Positions 47,210-55,190 of a stretch of DNA of 64,000 bases are shown here, one piece after another. This DNA is from CAVRQM01 sp963822705 (GTDB lineage: Bacteria; Pseudomonadota; Alphaproteobacteria; Acetobacterales; Acetobacteraceae). The notes beneath the pieces are model-generated. The model ran no database searches. It had not been told where the DNA came from and was given only the letters and a program-made list of their open reading frames with translations. The stretch's first letter is position 1. Every line of letters begins with the position of its first letter. Both the position numbers and the translations under genes were made by a program. The stretch lies in assembly GCA_963822705.1 (NCBI GenBank), contig CAWGIX010000012.1, positions 470,995-534,994 on the forward strand. The letters are read 5' to 3'.

Positions 47210-47694
47210 TCGGCCGGATACAGCCCGGCCGCGACGCAGCGATGCAACGAGGAATACGGCCATGCCGCCGGATGCGCCACAAATCCGTGCTTGACCGGAT
47301 TGAAATGCACGTAGTCCATGTGGCTGGAATAGTCCCGGCCGTCGCGAATGGTGTGTTCCCAAAAGCGCCGCTGCCAGATGCCGCGCTCACCCCGGTCGCG
47401 TCTGACCGGCGACCGGCGCTCCCCTGGCGGGATCGCTTTTGAGAATGATTTTTTCAACGCCCGCCAGCGCCCGGAAAAGTCGTCGTCGCCCGGCGGCAGC
47501 GTCCAGATGCAGTGCATGTGCTCGGGCAGGACCACCCAGGCATCGATGTGGAACGGCGCGCGGGTGCGCGCGTCGCGGACCGCGTTGCGCAGCACGTCGA
47601 TGTGGGTGAGGAGCAACCGGCTGCCACGGTCGAGCAGGTTGACCGTGAAAAAGTATGTTCCACCGGCAACCCGGTTGCGGCGATAATCCGGCAT
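47161..47694 (-). CDS. REP-associated tyrosine transposase (RAYT, Y1_Tnp family)
   Basis: A 177-residue Y1/HUH transposase: N-terminal Y-F-F-T-V-N-L-L-D-R, the metal motif E-H-M-H-C-I-W-T-L-P (His-hydrophobic-His), and the catalytic Tyr in H-M-D-Y-V-H-F-N-P-V-K-H-G. The last residues are D-V-A-L-P-D-G-D-W-G-E-R-R. RAYTs are domesticated relatives of IS200/IS605 that act on REP palindromes. REP copies on both sides in opposite orientation support that it still matches its targets. Confidence 0.95.
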   Translation of the reverse strand: MPDYRRNRVAGGTYFFTVNLLDRGSRLLLTHIDVLRNAVRDARTRAPFHIDAWVVLPEHMHCIWTLPPGDDDFSGRWRALKKSFSKAIPPGERRSPVRRDRGERGIWQRRFWEHTIRDGRDYSSHMDYVHFNPVKHGFVAHPAAWPYSSLHRCVAAGLYPADWSDVALPDGDWGERR

Positions 47695-47770
47695 GGCGCC
47701 AGTTTGCCGGGTTCGGCCGCGTCATGAAAGCAGTCCCGTCATGCCACCGTTTCGCCGCCGCCGGCCCCGT

Positions 47771-47804
47771 GTTGGCGCATGGCGCTTCCGCTTATGCGCC
47801 CTAC
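47771..47804. repeat. REP palindrome upstream of the transposase, inverted orientation
   Basis: Reverse complement of the REP core found twice downstream of the transposase, with a few substitutions in the loop. With the copies at 46984 and 47102 it frames the RAYT gene. Confidence 0.85.
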
Positions 47805-47912
47805 GCTTGCTGCCAATTTCGGCTTCGGCCTTGTGGTGGCTGGCCTCATCAACAGAGCGGCCAGAAGTGCCTCACCGCCGTACCGCTGCGCGTCCGATCT
47901 GATCCTGTGCGA

Positions 47913-48764
47913 TCAGGAGGAAAAGGCACCCCGGTAGTCTTCAAGAAAGTCGGTGAGGGATCTCGCCTTTCTTCCGAGGAGCATGGGAAGGTCGGGCGAG
48001 ACGGCGTTGCCGGCGGCGCCATAAGCAGAGGCGATGTGCGCCAGGTCGAACGCGCGCCACTTCGGCATGCCGGACGCGAGCAGACGGGCTTCGAAGGTAT
48101 CGGGCTCGACGGGTTCGTAGGCGACCGGATGGCCGGCAACGGCAGCAATGGCCGCTGCGACCTCGTTGTAGTCGTACGCCACGGGCCCGGTCAGGGCATA
48201 GGCCTTGCCGGCATGGGGGGCGGGATCCGTGAGGACGACCGCCGCGGCAGCACCGACATCGCGGGTGTCGACCAGGGGGAAGCGGGTGGGTCCCATTGGC
48301 GCCGCAAGCCGCCTCTCGCGCCTGATCGCGTCCGTGGCGCGCAGCAGGTTCTGCAGGTAGAGGTGCGGCCTGAGGAGCGTCCAGTCCGCCGGCCCCTTCC
48401 GGACCTCTTCGTCGACCTCGTGGTGCTCGCGCATCAAGGCGACGGGAGAGCCGGCGATCGCGCCGATGGCCGACAGCTTGACGATGTGCCGGACCTTCGC
48501 CCGCCTGGCCTGGGCGAGCACGCGCCGATGCTGCGCGACCGCGTCGGGGCTGTCCCTGCCGGCCAGCAGCATGGCATCGACACCGTCGAGCGCCTCGGCG
48601 AGCGATCTGTCCTCTTCGAAGCTGCCCTGGACGACCTGAGCCTCTGCGGGCCCGGTGAACTCGGATGGCCTGCGCACAAGGGCGCGAACCTTCGCGCCGG
48701 CCGCGACGAGAGCCGCCAAGGCTGCGCTGCCGACCTGGCCGGTCGCTGCGGTGATCAGTATCAT
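47913..48764 (-). CDS. NmrA-like NAD(P)-binding oxidoreductase
   Basis: A 283-residue atypical SDR. It has N-terminal I-L-I-T-A-A-T-G-Q-V-G (G-x-x-G-x-x-G-type Rossmann), V-R-A-L-V-R-R-P, K-L-S-A-I-G-A and L-R-P-H-L-Y-L-Q-N. Such NmrA/QOR2 relatives are quinone or enone reductases or redox sensors; no Y-x-x-x-K pair. AGGAGG is 12 nt before ATG 48764 and touches an in-frame TTG at 48776, so the start is slightly uncertain. It is divergent from a DUF1330 remnant. Confidence 0.85.
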   Translation of the reverse strand: MILITAATGQVGSAALAALVAAGAKVRALVRRPSEFTGPAEAQVVQGSFEEDRSLAEALDGVDAMLLAGRDSPDAVAQHRRVLAQARRAKVRHIVKLSAIGAIAGSPVALMREHHEVDEEVRKGPADWTLLRPHLYLQNLLRATDAIRRERRLAAPMGPTRFPLVDTRDVGAAAAVVLTDPAPHAGKAYALTGPVAYDYNEVAAAIAAVAGHPVAYEPVEPDTFEARLLASGMPKWRAFDLAHIASAYGAAGNAVSPDLPMLLGRKARSLTDFLEDYRGAFSS

Positions 48765-48824
48765 GGTTGCTGTCAACCTCCTGGTCGCTCGGACATCCGG
48801 GCAGCGGGGCTGAAGGAGCGTGCG

Positions 48825-48886
48825 ATGAAGGGCTACTGGCTCATTCTTGTACAGGGATAACCGACCAGGCGGCGCAAGACGAGCGC
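48825..48886 (+). pseudogene. DUF1330 family N-terminal remnant
   Basis: After GAAGGAG comes ATG 48825 encoding M-K-G-Y-W-L-I-L-V, the canonical DUF1330 start. A stop interrupts after 11 codons. In the neighbouring frame I-T-D-Q-A-A-Q-D-E continues the family pattern, after which similarity vanishes. So this is a frameshifted, truncated gene start. The rest of 48765-48975 shows nothing recognisable. Confidence 0.5.
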
Positions 48887-48975
48887 AGCACTGCCCGAAA
48901 CGCCGGACGGACTGCCACGATCGAACGGAGAAATTCCTTGACCCGGCCGCGGCCCTGTGTTAGTTATTCTATCTG

Positions 48976-49647
48976 ATGTTTTTCCTTCAGCCCCCACCCC
49001 TCCCGCCGGATGCCAGCCTCGCCGACCGGTTCACCCGGTTCACCCACGAAGTGGGGCGGGCGCTCGGGATGCGCTACGACGTGGACCGGATGTCCGGGGT
49101 GCATGTCATCACCGCGCAGCTGCTGTTCCTGGTTGGGACCCGGCTGCAGAACCTCCGGCTCAGGTTCATCGCTCTGGTCGCCCGCGCCCAGGCGGGTCCG
49201 CTGCCGCCGCCCCGGCCGCCTCGGGTCGGGGAGAGGAAGGCCCGAAAGCGACAGCACCCGTTTCCCGAGCCGTTCGGCTGGTTGCTAAAACTGGGGGCGT
49301 GGCGGGTGGCGCCCTACAAGCAGGACCTGGAGGCTTTGCTGGCCGATCCCGGGATGCAGGAGTTGCTCCGCAAGGCGCCGCAGGCGGGACGGATACTCCG
49401 GCCGCTGTGCCGGATGCTGGCGCTGACACCCGACCCGGCGCTCCTGCCCCCGCCGCCGAAGCGGGTTCGCCGAACCGCCCCGGCGCAAACCGCACCGGCC
49501 CCAACCGAACCTGCCGAAAAGCCGATGCGCAAGCGTCCGGTCCGCACCGAGGCGCGCACCCGCAAGCCGAAGTGGACCTACCCCGGCACGGAGTGGAGGA
49601 AGTGGGGCGGTTTCTGGTTCCCCGAGCCGATCCGAAAACCGGCCTGA
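48976..49647 (+). CDS. Hypothetical proline- and arginine-rich protein (223 aa)
   Basis: I do not recognise a named family. It begins M-F-F-L-Q-P-P-P-L-P-P-D and has a helical stretch with V-I-T-A-Q-L-L-F-L-V-G-T-R-L-Q-N (about 45-70). A second helical block follows (F-G-W-L-L-K-L-G-A-W-R-V-A-P-Y-K-Q-D-L-E). A Pro/Ala/Lys/Arg-rich linker leads to an aromatic C-terminal tail with T-Y-P-G-T-E-W-R-K-W-G-G-F-W-F-P. Codon use fits the genome. Predicted basic and partly disordered. Stands alone behind the DUF1330 remnant. Confidence 0.65.
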   Translation: MFFLQPPPLPPDASLADRFTRFTHEVGRALGMRYDVDRMSGVHVITAQLLFLVGTRLQNLRLRFIALVARAQAGPLPPPRPPRVGERKARKRQHPFPEPFGWLLKLGAWRVAPYKQDLEALLADPGMQELLRKAPQAGRILRPLCRMLALTPDPALLPPPPKRVRRTAPAQTAPAPTEPAEKPMRKRPVRTEARTRKPKWTYPGTEWRKWGGFWFPEPIRKPA

Positions 49648-49672
49648 CTGGGCCGCCTGCCCACGCACGCCC

Positions 49673-49687
49673 ATATCGTTACGATAT
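49673..49687. promoter_or_regulatory. Perfect 7-1-7 palindrome, operator-like
   Basis: ATATCGT-T-ACGATAT, AT-rich in a GC-rich region. Its size and symmetry fit a dimeric repressor site. It lies between the ends of two convergent genes, 26 bp after the hypothetical gene and 71 bp before the DHH gene end, so no obvious promoter is controlled. Confidence 0.45.
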
Positions 49688-49757
49688 AGATACGACTCGC
49701 CGCGCGGTTGCGAACGGCCCCTTGCGGCAGACCTCCCGGCGATTGTGCCGCCGGCGC

Positions 49758-50741
49758 CTAAGCCTGGGTCAACTCGCGCACGCTGGGGATAGGCGCCGCT
49801 TGCTTCGACGGTGGCATCGACAGAACCGAAATCAGTCCTGCCCGCACCTCCTCGGCGCGCTCGTTCGCTACCTGGCAGGTCCCGGCCGCCCGGTGGCCGC
49901 CGCCGCCATAGCCGAGGCAGACCGCGCCGACATCGATAGGGCAGCTGCGGTCAAAGATCGACTTGCCGATCGCGAACACGGTGTTCTGCCAGCGCACACC
50001 CCAAAGCACATGCATCGATATGTTGCATTCAGGGAACATGGCGTAGACGGCAAACCGGTTGCCCGCGTAGATCACGCCCTCGCGGCGCAGGTCGATCAGC
50101 GCCAGCCTGCCCAAAACCGTGGTGCAGCGGCGGATTTGCCCAGCAAACGGCTCGCGGTGGGCGTTGTAGATGTCGACGCGCTCCTGCACGTCGGGCAGCG
50201 CCAGAACCGCCTCCACGGAATGGTCGCGGCAATGCTCGATCAGCTGCATCATCAGGCCGTAATTGGAAATCCGGAATTCGCGAAACCGGCCCAGGCCGGT
50301 GCGGGAGTCCATGAGGAAGTTGAGCAGCACCCAGCCCTGCGGGTGCAGGATCTCGTCATGCGTGAACTGCGCCGAATCCGCCTTGTCGACCGCCGCCATC
50401 AGCTCCGAACTGATGCGCGGAAAGGCCCCGGCGCCTCCGTAATAGTCATAGACGACCCGAGCCGCGGAGGGCGCGCCCGGGTCGATGATGTGGTTGGCAC
50501 GCGGGCTGCCGTCGTGGCGCAGCACCTCGCTCGCGTGATGGTCGAAGGCGAGATGGCAGCCCGCGACATACGGGAGGTTGGTCACGATGTCGCGTGCCGT
50601 GATCGCCACGATGCCGTCCTGCATGTCCTTCGGGTGGACGAAACTCACATCGTCGATCAGGCCGAGCTCGCGCAGCAACATGCCGCAGACGAGGCCGTCG
50701 AAATCGCTACGGGTGACGAGGCGGTATTTCTGGGTCGTCAT
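49758..50741 (-). CDS. DHH family phosphoesterase
   Basis: A 327-residue protein with the DHH domain: R-S-D-F-D-G-L-V-C-G at about residue 11, F-D-H-H-A-S at about 66, and a C-terminal DHHA1-like nucleotide-binding motif G-Y-G-G-G-G-H-R-A-A-G. These residues coordinate Mn in exopolyphosphatase/NrnA-type enzymes that cleave pAp, nanoRNA or cyclic dinucleotides. This subgroup differs from RecJ and NrnA and its substrate is not settled. Single gene, divergent from the alcohol dehydrogenase. Confidence 0.88.
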   Translation of the reverse strand: MTTQKYRLVTRSDFDGLVCGMLLRELGLIDDVSFVHPKDMQDGIVAITARDIVTNLPYVAGCHLAFDHHASEVLRHDGSPRANHIIDPGAPSAARVVYDYYGGAGAFPRISSELMAAVDKADSAQFTHDEILHPQGWVLLNFLMDSRTGLGRFREFRISNYGLMMQLIEHCRDHSVEAVLALPDVQERVDIYNAHREPFAGQIRRCTTVLGRLALIDLRREGVIYAGNRFAVYAMFPECNISMHVLWGVRWQNTVFAIGKSIFDRSCPIDVGAVCLGYGGGGHRAAGTCQVANERAEEVRAGLISVLSMPPSKQAAPIPSVRELTQA

Positions 50742-50885
50742 GCTATGCCTCAGCGCGCGGGTTTGCAGGCGGCAAGCTGACGGCAGAAACTTAGAATTAT
50801 CTTACGCTGCGGGCGCGCGCGGCCCGGTTTACGCCGATCGCCGGGGCTGCCATGGCTCCGCCCGGTCAGGGGGAAGCATCGCCGC

Positions 50886-51968
50886 ATGAAAGCCGCCGTC
50901 TGCCGCGCGTTCGGCGCTCCGCTGGCAGTCGAAGACCTCACCCTCGCGGCACCCCGCACAGGCGAAATCCGTGTCCGCCTCGCTGCCTGTGCCATCTGTC
51001 ACAGCGACATTTTTTGCGTCCAGGGCGCCTGGGGCGGGCAGCTTCCGGCGGTGTATGGTCACGAGGCGGCCGGCGTGGTGGAAGAAGTCGGCGCCGGGGT
51101 CACGCATCTCTCTCCCGGCGACCATGCCGTAGTCACGCTGATCCGCTCCTGCGGCAGCTGCCCAGCCTGCGCTGGCGGCGCCCCGGTGCGCTGCGAAACC
51201 GTGTTTCCGCTTGACGAGCGCAGCCCGCTCAGCACCGCATCCGGCGAGCCGATCGGGCACGGACTGCGCACCGCAGCGTTCGCCGAACAGGTGGTGGTCG
51301 AGGCATCACAGGCGGTGGCAATTCCCAAAAACATACCGCTGGACGCGGCGTCGCTGATCGCCTGCGGCGTGCTGACCGGCATGGGCGCGGTCACCAACAC
51401 CGCCGGTGTCCGTGCCGGCGAGAGCGTAGTGGTGATCGGCACCGGCGGCGTCGGGCTGAACACGGTGCAGGGCGCCAGGCTGGTGGGAGCCTCGCCGATC
51501 ATCGCCTTGGACCTCTCCGCCGAAAAGCGCGAAGCGGCCCTGCGGTTCGGCGCCACGCACGCATTTGATCCACGCACGGATAACATCGCGGAAAGCATTC
51601 GCCAGGCGAACGGCGGTCAGCTGGGCGACTGGGTTTTTGTGACCGTCGGCGCCAAAATCGCGCTCGATCAGGCGATATCATTCCTGCGTCGCGGCGGGAG
51701 CGCGGTGGTCGTCGGCATGCCGCCCAGCGGCGTGGTCGCCAGCTACGACCCGAGCTGGCTCGCCGCCGACGAAAAACGAATTCTTGGGTCCAAGATGGGG
51801 TCCGCGCGGATTCGCATCGACATCCCGCGCATCGTCGACCTGTATCGTCAGGGGCGGCTGAAGCTCGACGAGCTGATCACCGGCCGCTACGAGCTGGAAC
51901 ATATCAACGAAGCAATGGACAGCGTTCTGCGTGGCGAGGCGCTGCGCAACGTGATCGTGTTTTCGTGA
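50886..51968 (+). CDS. Zinc-dependent alcohol dehydrogenase
   Basis: A 360-residue MDR enzyme. It has catalytic zinc ligands in C-A-I-C-H-S-D and Y-G-H-E-A-A-G, structural zinc Cys set in C-G-S-C-P-A-C-x7-C, and the NAD site G-T-G-G-V-G-L-N. Closest in pattern to class III/aryl-alcohol type dehydrogenases. First gene of a unit that continues into an enolase-superfamily enzyme (GTGA overlap) and a beta-hydroxyacid dehydrogenase, so it probably oxidises a sugar or polyol-derived alcohol. Confidence 0.9.
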   Translation: MKAAVCRAFGAPLAVEDLTLAAPRTGEIRVRLAACAICHSDIFCVQGAWGGQLPAVYGHEAAGVVEEVGAGVTHLSPGDHAVVTLIRSCGSCPACAGGAPVRCETVFPLDERSPLSTASGEPIGHGLRTAAFAEQVVVEASQAVAIPKNIPLDAASLIACGVLTGMGAVTNTAGVRAGESVVVIGTGGVGLNTVQGARLVGASPIIALDLSAEKREAALRFGATHAFDPRTDNIAESIRQANGGQLGDWVFVTVGAKIALDQAISFLRRGGSAVVVGMPPSGVVASYDPSWLAADEKRILGSKMGSARIRIDIPRIVDLYRQGRLKLDELITGRYELEHINEAMDSVLRGEALRNVIVFS

Positions 51969-53177
51969 AAATCCGCGAGCTGAAAACTTTTGTCGTCGGC
52001 AACCCACCGCCTACCTGGGGCGGCCGCTACTTCATCTTCGTGAAACTCATCACCGACACCGGCATCGAGGGCATCGGCGAGGTCTATGCGGCGTCGTTCG
52101 GCCCCCACGCCGTGGTGCGGCTGGTGGAGGACGTGTTCGAGCACCACGTGCTGAACTCGGACCCGTTTCAGATCGAGATTTTCTGGCGCAACGCCTACGG
52201 CCGCGGCTATTCGGGGCGGCCCGACCTCACGCTGGTGGGCGTCATCTCCGGCCTGGAGATGGCCCTGTGGGATATCATCGGCAAAGCACTCGACAAACCG
52301 GTGCACGCACTGCTCGGCGGAAAGGTGCATGCGCGGTTGCGCAGCTACACGTATCTGTATCCCGATCCGGCCGAGGGCGATGCCTATGACGCCGCCGCCA
52401 TCTACACCGATCCCGACCTGTCGGCGCAGCGCGCCGCCGAATACGTCGCACAAGGATTTACCGCGGTAAAATTCGACCCGGCCGGCCCCTACGGCACGTT
52501 CGATCCGCGCCAGCCCAGCATGGAGCGGCTGGAACTGTCGGAAAAATTCTGCCGCCGCATCCGCGAAGCGGTAGGCACACGCGCGGATTTGCTGTTCGGC
52601 ACGCATGGCCAGTTCACCGCCTCCGGCGCCATCCGCCTCGCGCGCAAACTGGAGTCCTACGATCCGCTCTGGTTCGAGGAGCCGACGCCGCCGGAAAAAC
52701 CGGAAGAGATGGCGCTGGTAGCGCGGCAGACCACCATCCCCATCGCCACCGGCGAGCGCCTGACCACCAAATACGAGTTTTCCCGCGTGCTGGAATTGCG
52801 TGCGGCCTCCATTCTGCAGATGGCACTCGGCCGTGTCGGCGGCCTGCTGGAAGCCAAGAAGATCGCCGGCATGGCTGAAGCCTTTTACGCACAGATAGCG
52901 CCGCATTTGTACTGCGGCCCGGTCGAGGGAGCGGCCAACATCCAGCTTTCCGCCTGCATCCCGAACTTTCTGATTCTGGAAAGCATCGGCACCTGGAGCG
53001 GCTTCCACGCCGACATCTCTGAAACGGCCGATCCAGTGGCAGGACGGGTTCGTCATCGTGCCCGACGCGCCGGGGCTTGGAATCGAGTTGAACGAGGAGG
53101 TGGCGTTGGCACACCCGTATACGGGGCGCGACCTGCACCTGATGCCGGTATCCGGGCCCACCGGCGTACGGGACTGA
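51965..53177 (+). CDS. Mandelate racemase/enolase-superfamily dehydratase-like protein (one-base insertion)
   Basis: About 403 residues after dropping one G near 53028. It has the N-terminal capping domain (M-K-I-R-E-L-K-T-F-V-V-G), A-L-W-D-I-I-G-K-A-L-D-K-P-V, the base motif A-V-K-F-D, second metal region F-E-E-P-T-P-P-E, third metal T-G-E-R, and P-H-L-Y-C-G-P-V. The first metal position reads L-L-F-G-T-H-G-Q where an Asp is usual. As written, the frame shifts and reads into the next gene, giving a false fusion. With the insertion removed it ends at TGA 53175-53177. Likely a sugar-acid dehydratase; substrate unknown. Confidence 0.85.
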
Positions 53178-54100
53178 TGGCGATACGCTACGCTTTCGTG
53201 GGTCTCGGCAACCTCGGGGTCAAGCTGGCAGCAAGGCTGCTCCTGAACAGGTTTTCGCTCGTGGTCCACGACCGCAATGGCGGCACCGCCGCCCCTCTGC
53301 TGTCGGCAGGCGCGCAGTGGGCGGAATCCCCGAGGGCAGCGGGCGCGATGGTGGATGCGGTGATCACCTGCCTGCCCTCGCCCGCAGCATCGCAAGCAGT
53401 ACTCTCCGGTCCCGACGGCGTGCTGGCCGGGCTGCGGTCGGGGGGCACGTGGATCGAGATGAGCACGCTCGATCGTGACAGCATCGTGCGGCTCGCCGCA
53501 CATGCCGCGGAAACGGGCGTTCGCACCTTGGAGGCGCCGGTGACCGGGGGAGTGCATCTGGCGGCGACCGGTGCTATTACGATTCTGGCCGGCGGCGATG
53601 CCGATCTGTTCGAAACCCACCGGCCGGCACTGGCGGCTATGGGACGCACCATCCTGCACATGGGCCCGCTCGGCAGTGCCGCGGTGGCAAAAGTGATCAC
53701 CAACATGCTCGCCTTCATCCACCTCGTCGCGGCCGGCGAGGCGCTGATGCTGGCCAAGCGCGGCGGCCTCGACCTCGCGCAGGCGTTCCAAGCCATCAGG
53801 GCCAGTTCTGGCAACAGTTTTGTGCACGAGACCGAAAGCCAGCTCGTTCTGAACGGAAGCTACGACATCGGTTTCACCATGGATCTGGCCTGCAAGGACT
53901 TGGGGTTCGCCGTGGAGTTGGGGCGTGCGTTCGGCGTGCCGCTCGATCTCGCTTCCCTCACCGCACAGACCTTTGCCCGCGCGCGCGAAACCTACGGAGG
54001 CAGCGCGTGGAGCACGATGGTGGTCAAACTGCTGGAAGATCAAATGGGCATCAACCTGCGGGCGCCCGGATTCCCGGCCCGCCTGGCAACATCAGAGTGA
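53177..54100 (+). CDS. NAD(P)-dependent beta-hydroxyacid dehydrogenase
   Basis: A 307-residue 3-hydroxyisobutyrate/tartronate-semialdehyde reductase-type enzyme: A-F-V-G-L-G-N-L-G nucleotide motif, E-M-S-T-L substrate loop, A-P-V-T-G-G-V, and the catalytic Lys region V-A-K-V-I-T-N-M-L. ATG 53177 overlaps the TGA of the dehydratase (TGATG). It is a distinct paralogue of the enzyme at 2751. Context suggests a late step in sugar-acid breakdown. Confidence 0.88.
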   Translation: MAIRYAFVGLGNLGVKLAARLLLNRFSLVVHDRNGGTAAPLLSAGAQWAESPRAAGAMVDAVITCLPSPAASQAVLSGPDGVLAGLRSGGTWIEMSTLDRDSIVRLAAHAAETGVRTLEAPVTGGVHLAATGAITILAGGDADLFETHRPALAAMGRTILHMGPLGSAAVAKVITNMLAFIHLVAAGEALMLAKRGGLDLAQAFQAIRASSGNSFVHETESQLVLNGSYDIGFTMDLACKDLGFAVELGRAFGVPLDLASLTAQTFARARETYGGSAWSTMVVKLLEDQMGINLRAPGFPARLATSE

Positions 54101-54230
54101 GTGCCGGCCCCCGGATGAATATGGCAGCGGGCCAAGGCACGGCGATCATGGCTAGGGTCAGTCCTTAACGTTTTGGCAATACTCCGGCGCCTTTTATGAA
54201 TCCTGCGACTGAGGGGACGGCCGGTAGCCG

Positions 54231-55097
54231 ATGCCGAAGCTGCTCGAACACCTCTTCTTGAGCATAGGGGCGATGAAGGCGGGCACGAGTTGGCTGTATA
54301 TGCAGCTTCACGACCATCCCGGTCTTGCTGACATCCCGATCAAGGAAAGTCATTATTTTTTCGAGGTCGGCGCAAGAAGGGGCCTCCTCAATCGCAGGCA
54401 GCGGCTGATAAGAGCAAAAGGCGTGCTGAACGGCATGTCCGTCGATGAGGACGGGCCGGCCCTGAACTCCAAGCTGGACTGGTGCAAATTATATCTCGAC
54501 GACCCCATTGACGACGTCTGGTATGCGAACCTGTTCCTGGACAGATACAGAAAGAAGCATTGCGCCGACTACTGCAATCTCAATTCTTATCTGGACCCTG
54601 GCGGCTGGGCCCATGTCAGGACCGTCGCCGAAAACATCCGTATCATCTACACGTTGAGGAATCCCGCCAAGCGCCTGTGGAGCCATACCAAATACCATGC
54701 GCAGTTCCTGGGCATCAAGGAACATCTGAGTGACTGGTCCAACGACTCCTTCAGGACTTTCCTTACGCGGCCCGACATGATAGCTGCAGCCGCGTATTCG
54801 GTCTCGATCAGCAGAATGCGAGACGTCCTGAACGCGACGGAGTACAAGATTTGCTACTTCGAGGATTTCCAGTCCGACCCTGTCAGCGAGCTGCGAAAGC
54901 TGGAGGCTTTCCTGGAGATACCAGCCAAGGCGTACGATCCCAACGCGCTAAAGGAGGTCCATAACCGGTCGGCCGCCATCCCAGCGCCAGCCTCCTTCCT
55001 AGCGGCATCCGAGGACTTGGTTGCCGACGAACTGGCGGCTCTGGACCGGCTCGGGATCGCGATCCCATCGGGCTGGGCATCGAGCGCTAATCCATAA
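54231..55097 (+). CDS. Sulfotransferase family protein
   Basis: A 288-residue PAPS-dependent sulfotransferase. The 5'-phosphosulfate loop is G-A-M-K-A-G-T-S-W-L-Y (about 13-23) and the 3'-phosphate motif Y-T-L-R-N-P-A-K-R-L-W-S-H (about 140-152). No signal peptide or membrane helix. The closest type is the bacterial group modifying polysaccharides or lipids. Codon choice is less GC-skewed than in the flanking genes, which hints at transfer. It is followed by a FkbM methyltransferase, so the pair may decorate an extracellular glycan. Confidence 0.85.
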   Translation: MPKLLEHLFLSIGAMKAGTSWLYMQLHDHPGLADIPIKESHYFFEVGARRGLLNRRQRLIRAKGVLNGMSVDEDGPALNSKLDWCKLYLDDPIDDVWYANLFLDRYRKKHCADYCNLNSYLDPGGWAHVRTVAENIRIIYTLRNPAKRLWSHTKYHAQFLGIKEHLSDWSNDSFRTFLTRPDMIAAAAYSVSISRMRDVLNATEYKICYFEDFQSDPVSELRKLEAFLEIPAKAYDPNALKEVHNRSAAIPAPASFLAASEDLVADELAALDRLGIAIPSGWASSANP

Positions 55098-55190
55098 ACT
55101 GGCGGACTCGCACAACCGGCGCGCCCGGACTCCCGAAACATGCACCAGTTTTGCGGAACCCGGTGCTGAAGGCCAAGTGGAGCAAGCAAG

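Noticed and set aside
51965..54100. Apparent 711-aa fusion of dehydratase and dehydrogenase
   Set aside because: Created by a one-base insertion near 53028; the normal stop of the first gene and overlapping ATG of the second are present in the correct frames.
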